From contig DIWF01000027.1 in NCBI GenBank assembly GCA_002422545.1, positions 124,001-188,000 on the forward strand: a stretch of 64,000 nt of DNA, given 5' to 3'. This DNA is from Firmicutes bacterium UBA6113. GTDB lineage: Bacteria > Bacillota > Clostridia > Tissierellales > Sedimentibacteraceae. Every line of letters starts with the position of its first letter. Positions within the stretch are counted from its first letter, which is position 1. Positions 25,509 to 33,771 of this stretch are shown here, piece after piece. A program made the position numbers and the translations under genes. Below the pieces are notes generated by a model. The model saw only the letters and a program-made list of their open reading frames with translations, was not told the origin of the DNA and made no database searches.

Positions 25509-26981
25509 ATGACTGACAGAACATATAAACTAACAGGATGGAATTTTGACAATAGTTACGCCCGTTTGCCGGAAAAATTTTATACACATCAAAACCCAAC
25601 TCCGTCTAGGGCACCTGAATTGGTTGTTCTCAATTACCCACTGGCCAGAACTCTGGGACTTAATATAGGAATGCTTAAAAGTAAAAGTGGAATAGAAATG
25701 CTTTCGGGTAATCTTACGCCTGAAGGATCAATACCTCTTGCTCAGGCTTATGCAGGACATCAGTTCGGATATTTTACAATGCTTGGAGATGGGCGTGCAG
25801 TTCTTTTGGGAGAACAAATCACTCCAAGGTCAGAAAGGGTAGATATTCAACTTAAGGGCTCTGGAGAAACACCATATTCAAGAAACGGAGACGGCAAAGC
25901 AGCTCTGGGTCCAATGCTAAGGGAGTTCATTATGAGCGAAGCAATGCATGCACTTGGAATTGAAACTACAAGAAGCCTTGCTGTTGTAACAACTGGAGAG
26001 AAAGTATACCGTGAATCACCGCTGGAGGGAGCAATTTTAACGCGTGTTGCATTAAGCCACATACGAGTGGGTACATTTCAATACGCTGCTAGCTGGGGAA
26101 ATATAGATGATATAAGAGCACTTGCAGATTATACAATAAAGCGTCATTATTCTTTTATTGAAAATGAGGATGATAAATACTTGTTATTTCTCAGAGAAGT
26201 TATTAAACGTCAGGCAATGCTAATTTCAAAATGGCAGCTTACAGGTTTCATACATGGGGTCATGAACACTGACAACATGTCCATAAGCGGTGAAACCATT
26301 GATTACGGTCCATGTGCATTCGTGGATGACTACGATCCTGAAACGGTATTCAGCTCCATTGACAGAAATGGACGTTATGCATATGGTAATCAGCCCAAAA
26401 TAGCTGAGTGGAACCTTTCAAGATTTGCTGAAACCTTGTTGCCTCTAATTCATGAAAATAAAGAACAGTCAGTTACAATGGCAACGGATGCCGTTAAAGA
26501 ATTCAGCAACATTTACAAAAGTCAATGGCTGGCAGGAATGCGAGCAAAACTCGGAATTTTCAATGAAGAAGATGAGGATGAAACGCTGGTTAATGAACTT
26601 TTTGATATGATGTACAGATATCATGGGGATTTTACAAACACATTCAGATCATTGACTCTTGGAAGATACGAGGATACAGCCATGTTCGGTACTGAAGACT
26701 TTTCACGTTGGTTTGATAGATATAAGGCAAGGCTCACAAGACAGCAGGAAGACAATGATGAATCTAAAGAACTTATGAGAAACTCAAATCCTTCCATAAT
26801 TCCAAGAAATCACAGGGTGGAAGAGGCACTGAATGCAGCCGTCAATAATGGGAATTATATTACCATGGAAAAACTTATGGACGTTCTTTCAAAACCATAC
26901 GCATATACAGATGATCAGTTAGAATACACAGAACTTCCTGCAGAAAAAAATAAATGTTACAAAACATACTGCGGAACATAA
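25509..26981 (+). CDS. selO: Protein adenylyltransferase SelO (YdiU family)
   Basis: Pseudokinase-fold AMP-transferase of 490 residues. Key regions: QLKGSGETPYSRNGDGKAAL (nucleotide-binding loop), GIETTRSLAVVTTGE, HGVMNTDNMSISG (catalytic loop with the Asn and Asp) and DYGPCAF (the DFG-like metal site). The C-terminus ends KTYCGT, with a conserved Cys where eukaryotic SelO carries selenocysteine. The family AMPylates redox-related proteins. GTAAGGAGAC precedes the ATG. It probably shares a transcript with arginase; a terminator follows. Confidence 0.93.
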   Translation: MTDRTYKLTGWNFDNSYARLPEKFYTHQNPTPSRAPELVVLNYPLARTLGLNIGMLKSKSGIEMLSGNLTPEGSIPLAQAYAGHQFGYFTMLGDGRAVLLGEQITPRSERVDIQLKGSGETPYSRNGDGKAALGPMLREFIMSEAMHALGIETTRSLAVVTTGEKVYRESPLEGAILTRVALSHIRVGTFQYAASWGNIDDIRALADYTIKRHYSFIENEDDKYLLFLREVIKRQAMLISKWQLTGFIHGVMNTDNMSISGETIDYGPCAFVDDYDPETVFSSIDRNGRYAYGNQPKIAEWNLSRFAETLLPLIHENKEQSVTMATDAVKEFSNIYKSQWLAGMRAKLGIFNEEDEDETLVNELFDMMYRYHGDFTNTFRSLTLGRYEDTAMFGTEDFSRWFDRYKARLTRQQEDNDESKELMRNSNPSIIPRNHRVEEALNAAVNNGNYITMEKLMDVLSKPYAYTDDQLEYTELPAEKNKCYKTYCGT

Positions 26982-27010
26982 AAAAATTATGTAACCAAGA
27001 ATACAAGGTA

Positions 27011-27046
27011 AAGGAATGCTTGAAGCTAATCAGCGTTCCTTTTTTA
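27011..27046 (+). terminator. Terminator after selO
   Basis: AAGGAATGCT (27011-27020) pairs with AGCGTTCCTT (27032-27041), followed by T6. Confidence 0.8.
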
Positions 27047-27139
27047 TTTTTGTTGAAAAACGTCGGAAATTAAGATAAAATATTTGTAAATATAATTTTA
27101 AATTTTTTAAGAATAGTAATAATTTTGAGGGCTATGGTT

Positions 27140-28813
27140 ATGGAGACTAAAAATATGTTAGAAAACGTTAAGAAATATAACAAGATAATCATTGTTTTCA
27201 TTGTCTCGCTGCTTCTTTTTGGTGCTGCAGCATATTTTAACACCTTTTTTAAGGAAGTAATGTCTGTGGCTACATATCTTACATGGCACAGCTTGTTCGA
27301 ATTTGCAAGCATACTGGCAGCTTTTTCAATATTTTTGGTTACATATCACGTTTATGATGAATCCGGCAGTCTCCGAATGATATTGCTTGGCTGCACATTC
27401 CTTGCAATGGGATGCCTCGATACATTTCACACATTAAGCTACAAAGGAATGGCTGATTTTTTTATTTCAAACGACGGCGCAAACAGAGCCACAACTTTCT
27501 GGATTTTTTCAAGGCTTATAGGTAGTATCGGATTTCTCGAGGCAGTGACAATTCCGCTTAACGTAAAATGCAAGTATAATAAATGGCTTTTTGTAGGTCC
27601 AACAGTGATGCTTGTTGTTGTTTTACTTATAATAGCAACATATTATCCTCATGTATTTCCGGTCATGTATGTGGAAGGTAAAGGCCTGACTTCAGCAAAA
27701 ATTGCCACGGAGTATTTCATAGTATTCATAATGGGAATTACATTCTTGAAAAATGCAGCTGATTATAAACATGAAAAATCCAGTCAGGAATATCTTTTTA
27801 TGATTTCACTTCTGGTATCAATTTTCAGTGAATTTGCTTTCATAAGCTATGGAAGCGTATATGATGCATTCAATTATCTTGGACATATTTATAAGATAGT
27901 AGCTTACTTTATTTTGTTTAAGGTAATTTATGCAGAAAATGTAAGCATTCCATACCGAGAAATGAAAAAAACTAAAAACGAGCTGAAAAGATACTCTGAT
28001 AATCTCAATTATCTTGTAAAGCAAAGAACTGAAGAACTTGAGGAAATAAACCAGACATTGATGACAGATTTAGAGTACGCCAGAGAAATGCAACGTTCTA
28101 TGCTTCCATCACAGATGCCAAAAGACATAAAAGTTTCATTTCAAGCTGAATACCTGCCTGCAGAGCGTTTAAGCGGAGACTTTTATAATGTCATTAAACT
28201 TGATGAAAATAATATTGCAGTCTACATAGGAGATGTATCCGGACATGGTGTTTCAGCGGCTATGCTTACGGTGTTTGCCAATCAGAATATTGTTTACACA
28301 AACGATGAAACTGATGATTTGGAAATAATAACCCCGGGATTTGTCCTTAAAAAAATGTACAAGTCATTCAACAAAACAAATTTCAATACTGAAGCGTACC
28401 TTGTAATGCTTTACGGAGTTTACAATACAAGTTCCGGATGTTTCACATATGCTTCAGGAGGACTTAACGAGCCACCTCTTGTAATAAAGAACAACGGTGA
28501 AATCATTGAACTAAACAGCAATGGATTTCCCATATGCAAGCTGGGCGAATACTTCATGCCATTTTTCGAAGACAGTATAGTCAATCTTGAATCAGGAGAT
28601 AAGATCATGTTTTATACTGATGGATTGGTTGAAGCAAAAAACAATGAGGGAGAAATTTACGGACAGCAGAAAATGAAGGACTTTTTAAGACTGAACACTA
28701 CTCTTGGGGCTGATGATCTTAAGAATGTTGTAAAACAAAACTTGTTTTCACATTTAGGTGATGAAAAGAAATTAATGGATGATGCTACTTTTTTAATAAT
28801 GGAAGTACACTAG
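27140..28813 (+). CDS. MASE3-domain membrane sensor with PP2C (SpoIIE-type) phosphatase
   Basis: Signalling protein of about 557 residues. The N-terminal half holds seven to eight hydrophobic helices with the MASE3 sensory pattern (TWHSLFEFASILAAFSIFLV, LGCTFLAMGCLDTFHTLSY). A coiled linker (about 285-315, KRYSDNLNYLVKQRTEELEE) follows, then a C-terminal PP2C/SpoIIE serine phosphatase domain with ERLSGDFYN, YIGDVSGHGVSAAM, FTYASGGLNEP and FYTDGLVEA, the metal-binding aspartates of the family. Such proteins dephosphorylate anti-anti-sigma factors. No anti-sigma partner is adjacent. The start is uncertain: ATG 27140 is best spaced from GAGG at 27127-27130, while TTG 27125 and ATG 27134 are alternatives. 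Confidence 0.9.
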   Translation: METKNMLENVKKYNKIIIVFIVSLLLFGAAAYFNTFFKEVMSVATYLTWHSLFEFASILAAFSIFLVTYHVYDESGSLRMILLGCTFLAMGCLDTFHTLSYKGMADFFISNDGANRATTFWIFSRLIGSIGFLEAVTIPLNVKCKYNKWLFVGPTVMLVVVLLIIATYYPHVFPVMYVEGKGLTSAKIATEYFIVFIMGITFLKNAADYKHEKSSQEYLFMISLLVSIFSEFAFISYGSVYDAFNYLGHIYKIVAYFILFKVIYAENVSIPYREMKKTKNELKRYSDNLNYLVKQRTEELEEINQTLMTDLEYAREMQRSMLPSQMPKDIKVSFQAEYLPAERLSGDFYNVIKLDENNIAVYIGDVSGHGVSAAMLTVFANQNIVYTNDETDDLEIITPGFVLKKMYKSFNKTNFNTEAYLVMLYGVYNTSSGCFTYASGGLNEPPLVIKNNGEIIELNSNGFPICKLGEYFMPFFEDSIVNLESGDKIMFYTDGLVEAKNNEGEIYGQQKMKDFLRLNTTLGADDLKNVVKQNLFSHLGDEKKLMDDATFLIMEVH

Positions 28814-28866
28814 TCTGTTAATAAATACAATGACAGTATTTGTTTGGTATAATTTAAAAATAAATT

Positions 28867-28894
28867 CTTAACAGTTGTGTTAAGTTTGTTTTTA
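28867..28894 (+). terminator. Terminator after the PP2C phosphatase
   Basis: CTTAACA (28867-28873) pairs with TGTTAAG (28878-28884), then TTTGTTTTT. Confidence 0.65.
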
Positions 28895-28957
28895 GGATAT
28901 ATGGTTCCCTTACTAATTGGCGGGTATATTATATAATAATCTATCAAGGAGAGGACT

Positions 28958-29254
28958 ATGGCAAATATAATTCTGGACGACAAGGCCAGGGATCATATTA
29001 TGAAAAATGGCGGTACTGTTACAATTGAAAAGGTTAAAAGCGGATGCGGATGAACGTCTGCAGCTCTGCCAAGAGTACGGTTAGGTGAACCGGTTATAGA
29101 AGAGAGATTCGATTTATATGAAGTGAATATGGTTAAGATTTACATATCCAAAAATCTTACTCCCAAGAGTAATGACATTCATATCAGATTCAGCAGTTTG
29201 TTTGGAATCTTTAAAAACCTGGATGTTTTCGGATTTGAGATATTTAAGTTATAA
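28958..29254 (+). CDS. HesB-like / CC-Sec motif selenoprotein with in-frame UGA (Sec32)
   Basis: A 98-residue protein if TGA at 29051-29053 is read as selenocysteine. The frame begins at ATG 28958 after AAGGAGAGGA, encodes KVKSGCG then U, and continues 66 codons with no other stop to TAA at 29252. The context GCG-U, then LPRVRLGEPV and a C-terminal IRFSSLFGIFKNLDVFGFEI, resembles the small HesB-like (CC/Se motif) seleno-family, where either Cys or Sec follows the first Cys. A short hairpin GCTCT-GCCA-AGAGT (29063-29076) starts 9 bases after the UGA and could be part of a SECIS element. Function of the family is unknown; the Cys-Sec pair suggests redox chemistry or metal/cluster binding. A nonsense mutation is the alternative. 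Confidence 0.82.
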
Positions 29255-29259
29255 ATTGT

Positions 29260-29292
29260 AATGCCATTACGATAGACGTAATGGCATTTTTG
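29260..29292 (+). terminator. Terminator after the selenoprotein gene
   Basis: ATGCCATTACG (29261-29271) pairs with CGTAATGGCAT (29277-29287), followed by a T run. It lies between convergent genes. Confidence 0.85.
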
Positions 29293-29316
29293 ATAAAGTC
29301 TTGCATTTTCAGTTGA

Positions 29317-30198
29317 TTAATATGCGTACACCATTACTCCAGACTTATAAGCCACTTGCTTTGAGAGAATCCACTGGTTTGTGGTTGTATTGTCATAATA
29401 AAACATGGCTCCGTTTGTGGGGTCTGATCCGTTTAATGCTTCCTTTGCTGCCTGTATGGCTTGAGCGTTGGCAGGATTATTGATCCAGCCAGTTTGCACA
29501 GGTGTGAACTGGTAATATCCGCCTATATAATGGTACACTACATCTTTTATAGTGTTTGGCCATAGATTGCTTTCGACTCTGTTCATTACAACAGCGCCAA
29601 CAGCAACTTGAGCTTCGTAAGGCTGTCCCTGTGCTTCTGCCATAATCAATCTTGACAAAATATCAAGGTCCTCAGCTGTATATGAGACAGTTTCAACTTT
29701 AGTCTCAGGAACTGCTTCAACTGTTGGAACAGCTTCAACAGGTTGAACCGCAGTCTTTGGAACTTCAGCAACTGGAACTTCTGTCGGAGCAGGATTTTGA
29801 GAGGCTGCAGGTTCTGCAGCAGTCTTTTCAAATGTCTTAGGAATGTTAAGGACCTGTCCAATGTCTATGTAATTTGTGTAAATGTTGTTTGCTCTTCTTA
29901 GGTCTGTTAATTCTATATTAAATTTTTTGGAAATTAAATACAGAGTGTCACCTTTTTGAACGGAATAAATCTGGCAGGGAACATATAGTTCTTGTCCAAT
30001 GCTTAAGTTGTAGTTTCTTAGATTGTTGTCATCCATTAAAATTCCTACTGTTGTGTTGAAAAGACGGCTGATTTTGTAAAGCGAATCACCGCTGACAGTC
30101 TTGTAGGTTGCTGCATATGCTGCCTCAGATACTGAAAACGACAATCCGATAGTGAGACTTGTTGTCAATAGAATTGATTTGATAGTGTTTTTTTTCAT
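29317..30198 (-). CDS. Secreted cell wall hydrolase with two LysM domains (SleB-like Hydrolase_2)
   Basis: Exported protein of 293 residues: signal peptide (about 1-29, ending SEAAYAA), LysM 1 (YKTVSGDSLYKISRLFN), LysM 2 (YSVQKGDTLYLISKKFN), a Pro/Val/Glu-rich linker (about 135-175), and a C-terminal SleB/CwlJ-type hydrolase domain (LSRLIMAEAQGQPYEAQVAV, then GAVVMNRVES). Such enzymes cut peptidoglycan, often in spore germination or remodelling. The start is set by AAGGAGG just upstream. A c-di-AMP riboswitch occupies the leader immediately before the ribosome binding site, a known arrangement for wall-lytic enzymes. Confidence 0.92.
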   Translation of the reverse strand: MKKNTIKSILLTTSLTIGLSFSVSEAAYAATYKTVSGDSLYKISRLFNTTVGILMDDNNLRNYNLSIGQELYVPCQIYSVQKGDTLYLISKKFNIELTDLRRANNIYTNYIDIGQVLNIPKTFEKTAAEPAASQNPAPTEVPVAEVPKTAVQPVEAVPTVEAVPETKVETVSYTAEDLDILSRLIMAEAQGQPYEAQVAVGAVVMNRVESNLWPNTIKDVVYHYIGGYYQFTPVQTGWINNPANAQAIQAAKEALNGSDPTNGAMFYYDNTTTNQWILSKQVAYKSGVMVYAY

Positions 30199-30208
30199 TT
30201 TATCCTCC

Positions 30209-30310
30209 TTAGCCTTCCAGGTTAGTTGACGGATTAGGGTTGAGGTACCCCGCCTTAAGAAAGGCTTCACCCCGATGTATAATCCCCGGTACTTTATAAG
30301 ATTCGGCTAT
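30209..30310 (-). promoter_or_regulatory. c-di-AMP riboswitch (ydaO/yuaA type)
   Basis: On the minus strand the leader contains, in order, GCCGAATC, CCGGGGATTA, CGGGGTGAAGCC, TTAAGGCGGGGTACCTC, ACCCTAATCCGTCAACTAAC and CTGGAAGGC. These match the conserved blocks of the ydaO motif (GGGGUGAA-CC, AGG-GGG, CCCGAAUCCGUCAGCUAACC). The aptamer ends only a few bases before the AAGGAGG site of the hydrolase gene. The class usually switches expression off when c-di-AMP is high. I see no separate terminator hairpin, so translational control or use of the 3' aptamer strand is possible. Confidence 0.88.
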
Positions 30311-30429
30311 GAAAATTGTAATGTAAATGTAACAAGTAATCAATGGTAAGTCAGTGCAGACAAGGTCATATGAAGTATATAAAGAAATTTATTCTAAATG
30401 TTTGAATGTTTTAAGTTTATTGGTATAAG

Positions 30430-30458
30430 TTGACACTAAATTTTTATTCTGTTATAGT
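30430..30458 (+). promoter_or_regulatory. Promoter of the homoserine dehydrogenase gene
   Basis: TTGACA (30430-30435), 17-base spacer, TATAGT (30453-30458). It leaves a leader of about 90 bases with no clear structure. Confidence 0.75.
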
Positions 30459-30555
30459 TTTAATATAAGAAAGTTGTAAACATCATTAAAAATGGCCTAA
30501 AATATCTATTTCAATGATAGAAGATAGTTGAAAAAACTTCGGAGGAGTAAATGTT

Positions 30556-31611
30556 ATGAATAATAAAACAATTAAAGTAGCAATTCTTGGTTTTGGAAAT
30601 GTAGGTCAGGCATTTGCGAAGCTTTTAAATGAGAAAAGAACAGAAATCATAAAAAAATACGGATGCGATGTCAAGGTTGTGGCTGTGTCAACAGGAAGCA
30701 GGGGAGGCCTTGTAAACGAAAACGGAATAGATCTGGAAAAAGCCTGCAATAACATGAATGTTTTTCATAAATTTGATGAAAACAGCAAAGATTTTTCAAA
30801 ACTAAACTCAATGGAAATAGCAGAGACTGTTGATTATGATGTAATCATGGAACTGACTCCACTAAAAATATTTTCAGGTCAGCCTGCAATTGACCATATT
30901 AAGACAGCTTTAATACGTCAAAAACACGCTATTAGTGCAAACAAAGGACCAATAGCATGGTCATATAAAACTTTGAAGGATATGGCTGAAAAACAAGGAG
31001 TTTTGTTTTATTTTGAAACTACAGTTATGGACGGTACACCAGTATTTAATCTGGCTGATGAAACATTGAAGATGTGCAGGGTTACAGAAGTGAAGGGAAT
31101 TTTAAACTCCACTACAAATTTTGTGCTTGAGGAACTTGCAAAGGGCAAGAAATACGATGCGGTTATAGAAGAAGGTAAGGCAAGGGGATTTGTGGAAGCA
31201 GATCCTTCAATGGATATTGAAGGGTGGGATGCTGCTGCAAAGACTGCGGCACTTTTAAATGTGCTCATGGATGCAGACATAACACCATATGATGTTGAGC
31301 GAAAAGGAATTGAAGACATTACATACGAACAAATAATAGATGCAGAAAAAAGGGGAAATACAATTAAACTTCTTTGTTACGGAGGAATTGAAAACGGCAA
31401 AGTGGTAGGAAGAGTAAGTCCTCAGGAATTTCCAAAAGGATCTCTTTTAGCAGGCATAACAGGCACATCGTCTGTAGTGGCTATAACCACTGATTTAATG
31501 GGAACAATATCAATAGTCGAACATGATCCGGAAATTGAGCAGACAGCATACGGTGTATTCAGCGATTTAATTAGAGTAATTTACAACATGAACAACAAGA
31601 TTGGAAATTAA
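30556..31611 (+). CDS. hom: Homoserine dehydrogenase
   Basis: NAD(P)-dependent oxidoreductase of 351 residues linking aspartate semialdehyde to homoserine for threonine and methionine synthesis. It shows the Rossmann motif GFGNVGQAFAKLL, the ANKGPIAW segment, GILNSTTNFVLEEL, and ARGFVEADPSMDIEGWDAAA with the catalytic Asp/Lys region. The C-terminal ACT regulatory domain of longer versions is missing. GGAGGAG precedes the ATG. It stands alone, without thrB, thrC or metA. Confidence 0.92.
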   Translation: MNNKTIKVAILGFGNVGQAFAKLLNEKRTEIIKKYGCDVKVVAVSTGSRGGLVNENGIDLEKACNNMNVFHKFDENSKDFSKLNSMEIAETVDYDVIMELTPLKIFSGQPAIDHIKTALIRQKHAISANKGPIAWSYKTLKDMAEKQGVLFYFETTVMDGTPVFNLADETLKMCRVTEVKGILNSTTNFVLEELAKGKKYDAVIEEGKARGFVEADPSMDIEGWDAAAKTAALLNVLMDADITPYDVERKGIEDITYEQIIDAEKRGNTIKLLCYGGIENGKVVGRVSPQEFPKGSLLAGITGTSSVVAITTDLMGTISIVEHDPEIEQTAYGVFSDLIRVIYNMNNKIGN

Positions 31612-31647
31612 GTTTATTTTACTAAAAATAATATTATATAATATAGC

Positions 31648-31675
31648 AAATCCCTGAATATATCAGGGATTTTAT
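31648..31675. terminator. Bidirectional terminator between hom and the DUF6143-like gene
   Basis: AAATCCCTGA and TCAGGGATTT form a hairpin between convergent stop codons. Confidence 0.82.
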
Positions 31676-32307
31676 CTTGGTTCTTCCCACCATCCAAAAG
31701 CTATGCTTGCAGATGCAAATCTGCTTGGAGTCTGAGGATTTGAAAGGAAAATTGTAAATGATCCTCCCGGAGGAAAAATAAATTTTCCCTGTTCATCATC
31801 CACCAATGTTGTTCCAGGCTGACCTCTTCTTAAGAATGCCAGCACTCCTCCCGAAGGAATTCCTTTCGTGCTGTTTGTATACTGAAGTCTGACTTTGGGC
31901 CTTGGCAGTGGGAGCATAGCTGTATTGGCAGGAGTTATATTTCTGGAATTTTCCACTATACCTGGTGCATTGCTGTTAAACCATATTTGAGCTGTATATG
32001 ATGATGCTATGTCACTTACTGTCCATACTGTCACATGAAGATTTACGCCTGAGTCCGGAGGATTGTACAACCTAGCCCATGTATTGGTTCCTTCTCCAAA
32101 CGAAAGATAATCAGCAAAACCTATAAAATATTTTCCTTCCAGGGATTTAGCCAGATTGATTGGAACATCAACAACATAATTCATTTTATCCGGATATATT
32201 AATGTATTATAGTTATTTTCTTGAGGTGTTTCCTGGGTGTAATATATATTTTGATTATATAAATTACCGTTGAATCCTGGTTTGTTTCCATACATATAGT
32301 TATACAT
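31672..32307 (-). CDS. DUF6143-like protein, unknown function
   Basis: A 211-residue protein whose first 40 residues are rich in Tyr, Asn and Gly (MYNYMYGNKPGFNGNLY), followed by a beta-rich domain (PINLAKSLEGKYFIGFADYL, LHVTVWTVSDI, IWFNSNAPG, FIFPPGGSFTIFLSNP). I believe it belongs to the DUF6143 family of clostridia, but this is from memory. There is no signal peptide. The start is set by GGAGTG just upstream; the longer frame with extra hydrophobic residues is unlikely. Tyr/Asn-rich ends are common in spore-coat proteins, so a coat role is possible. Confidence 0.7.
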   Translation of the reverse strand: MYNYMYGNKPGFNGNLYNQNIYYTQETPQENNYNTLIYPDKMNYVVDVPINLAKSLEGKYFIGFADYLSFGEGTNTWARLYNPPDSGVNLHVTVWTVSDIASSYTAQIWFNSNAPGIVENSRNITPANTAMLPLPRPKVRLQYTNSTKGIPSGGVLAFLRRGQPGTTLVDDEQGKFIFPPGGSFTIFLSNPQTPSRFASASIAFGWWEEPR

Positions 32308-32381
32308 ATTCACTCCATCTTTCCATAAGATAATACAGTATATGAAATTGAAACAATTATGGTGATAATTGGATATTATAT

Positions 32382-32410
32382 AAAAAAGGCACTGCAATAA
32401 TTGCAATGCC
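32382..32410 (-). terminator. Terminator of the small minus-strand gene
   Basis: Reading the minus strand, GGCATTGCA-ATTAT-TGCAGTGCC is followed by T6. Confidence 0.8.
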
Positions 32411-32429
32411 ATAACAAAACTATAATTTT

Positions 32430-32645
32430 TTAATCTTTATTCTGCCATGAGCCATCTTCAGTACAGACGTAATTAGAGCCGTCTGAACCTTTTATGACTG
32501 AGCCAACGGCGTGGCTTTGATTGTTAAAGACACAAAAATGATTTGTATCAGCAGTTCCAATAGGTCTGTTGCTCAAAGATTTTACATGTCTTGGCTGAGA
32601 AATAACATTAACGAAAATATTATTGTTTTTATTATGATTTATCAC
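32430..32645 (-). CDS. Small Asn-rich protein, unknown function
   Basis: A 71-residue protein beginning at GTG (VINHNKNNNIFVNVISQPRH) with AAGGA about 8 bases upstream. A longer frame from ATG 32663 has no ribosome binding site. The body contains RPIGTADTNHFCVFNNQSHA and ends with SNYVCTEDGSWQNKD, two cysteines and no membrane segment. I do not recognise a family. It is transcribed in the same direction as the DUF6143-like gene but separated from it by a terminator. Confidence 0.65.
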   Translation of the reverse strand: MINHNKNNNIFVNVISQPRHVKSLSNRPIGTADTNHFCVFNNQSHAVGSVIKGSDGSNYVCTEDGSWQNKD

Positions 32646-32832
32646 AATATCAGTCCTTTCCATATCAGTTGTAGTGGCAAGTTTAAATAAAAATTATTTG
32701 TTTCAGTAATATTATTGCATTTTTGAACAACAATATAATCATCAATTGTTTGTTTAAATGTTTAAAAGTAGCATCTGAAAAATTTAAATTAAAATTTAAC
32801 TGATAATTCAATTGATGTAAAATAACTGCCAT

Positions 32833-32861
32833 TTGACAATGCAAATTTTTAATGTTATAAT
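32833..32861 (+). promoter_or_regulatory. Promoter of smpB-ssrA2
   Basis: TTGACA (32833-32838), 17-base spacer, TATAAT (32856-32861): a consensus vegetative promoter. Confidence 0.88.
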
Positions 32862-32889
32862 CATCCTACGTTAATGGTAGGTGATGAAA

Positions 32890-33339
32890 ATGGCTGAAAA
32901 CACAAAGAATGTTGCAAGCAACAGAAAAGCATATCACGAATATTTCATAGAAGACAAATATGAAGCAGGCATAGTCCTTGTTGGAACTGAAGTTAAATCT
33001 ATAAGACAGGGAAAAGTTAACCTAAAAGATAGTTATGTAAACATAAAAGATGGTGAAGCTTATGTCATGAACATGCATATTAGTCCTTATGAGCAAGGCA
33101 ACATTTACAATGTTGATCCACTGAGGCCCAGGAAACTTCTGCTGAACAAGAGAGAAATCAGGAAAATGCTGGGATTAGCAACATTGAAAGGCTATTCATT
33201 AATACCATTAAGCTTATATCTCAAAAATGGTCTTGTAAAAATGGAGCTTGCTGTAGCTAAAGGTAAGAAGAATTATGACAAACGTCAGGATCTTGCCAAG
33301 AAAGATGCAGAAAGAGGAATGCAAAGACAAGACGATTAA
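32890..33339 (+). CDS. smpB: SsrA-binding protein SmpB
   Basis: A 149-residue oligonucleotide-binding-fold protein that delivers tmRNA to stalled ribosomes. Family motifs: NRKAYHEYFIEDKYEAGIVL, GTEVKSIRQGKVNLKDSYV, MHISPYEQGN, and a basic C-terminal tail (KGKKNYDKRQDLAKKDAER) that enters the mRNA channel. The best start is ATG 32890 with AGGTGA 5 bases upstream; GTG 32881 and ATG 32884 are possible. The second tmRNA gene begins 8 bases after the stop, so both come from one strong promoter. Confidence 0.96.
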   Translation: MAENTKNVASNRKAYHEYFIEDKYEAGIVLVGTEVKSIRQGKVNLKDSYVNIKDGEAYVMNMHISPYEQGNIYNVDPLRPRKLLLNKREIRKMLGLATLKGYSLIPLSLYLKNGLVKMELAVAKGKKNYDKRQDLAKKDAERGMQRQDD

Positions 33340-33346
33340 CATTTAC

Positions 33347-33698
33347 GGGGGCGTAAATGGTTTCGACGGGGGTATAGAAGGAAGATAAGCGAGTCGTTGC
33401 CGCAAAACAACGTAAAAAGTTGCAACAAAATATAAACGCAAAAGAAAATAATAATTTAGCATTCGCAGCGTAAGCTGCTCGCTTGTTCCGCTTAGCCGGC
33501 CTGTAGGCTAATCCGGGGCATCATCTAAATCAGGGAACTGCTTAAGGGGGCTTCGACCTTAGGTGGAATAATCGAAGATAGCTGATACTGTAGCCTGACG
33601 ATAGGCGATAGTTGAGGCGAAACAAAAAATATCGTCTGCACTCGGAGAAAGTCTTGTGGAAATATTTTCGGACGTGGGTTCGACTCCCACCGCCTCCA
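33347..33698 (+). ncRNA. ssrA: tmRNA, copy 2 (next to smpB)
   Basis: Second full-length tmRNA. Acceptor stem GGGGGCG (33347-33353) with CGCCTCC (33691-33697), discriminator A33698, no encoded CCA. The tag frame 33438-33473 encodes AKENNNLAFAA then TAA, identical to copy 1 with three synonymous codon differences. The hairpin after the tag is GCAGC/GCTGC, the reverse arrangement of copy 1, so base pairing is preserved by compensatory changes. The arms equivalent to GAAGCTA/TAGCTTC of copy 1 read GAAGATA (33574-33580) and TAGTTGA (33609-33615) and pair poorly, so one pseudoknot may be remodelled. Confidence 0.95.
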
Positions 33699-33721
33699 TA
33701 GAAAATTATGGAAAAATATTG

Positions 33722-33750
33722 AAACTCTTCAAATTTGAAGAGTTTTTTGA
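33722..33750 (+). terminator. Terminator of smpB-ssrA2
   Basis: AACTCTTC and GAAGAGTT arms around AAATTT, followed by T6. Confidence 0.82.
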
Positions 33751-33771
33751 TTGTGGACGTTATTTTTAATA

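Noticed and set aside
3215..33346. Interpretation of the segment between the tmRNA copies as an integrated element using ssrA as attachment site
   Set aside because: No integrase, phage or conjugation gene is present and the genes are ordinary metabolism. The duplication is real but the mechanism cannot be told.
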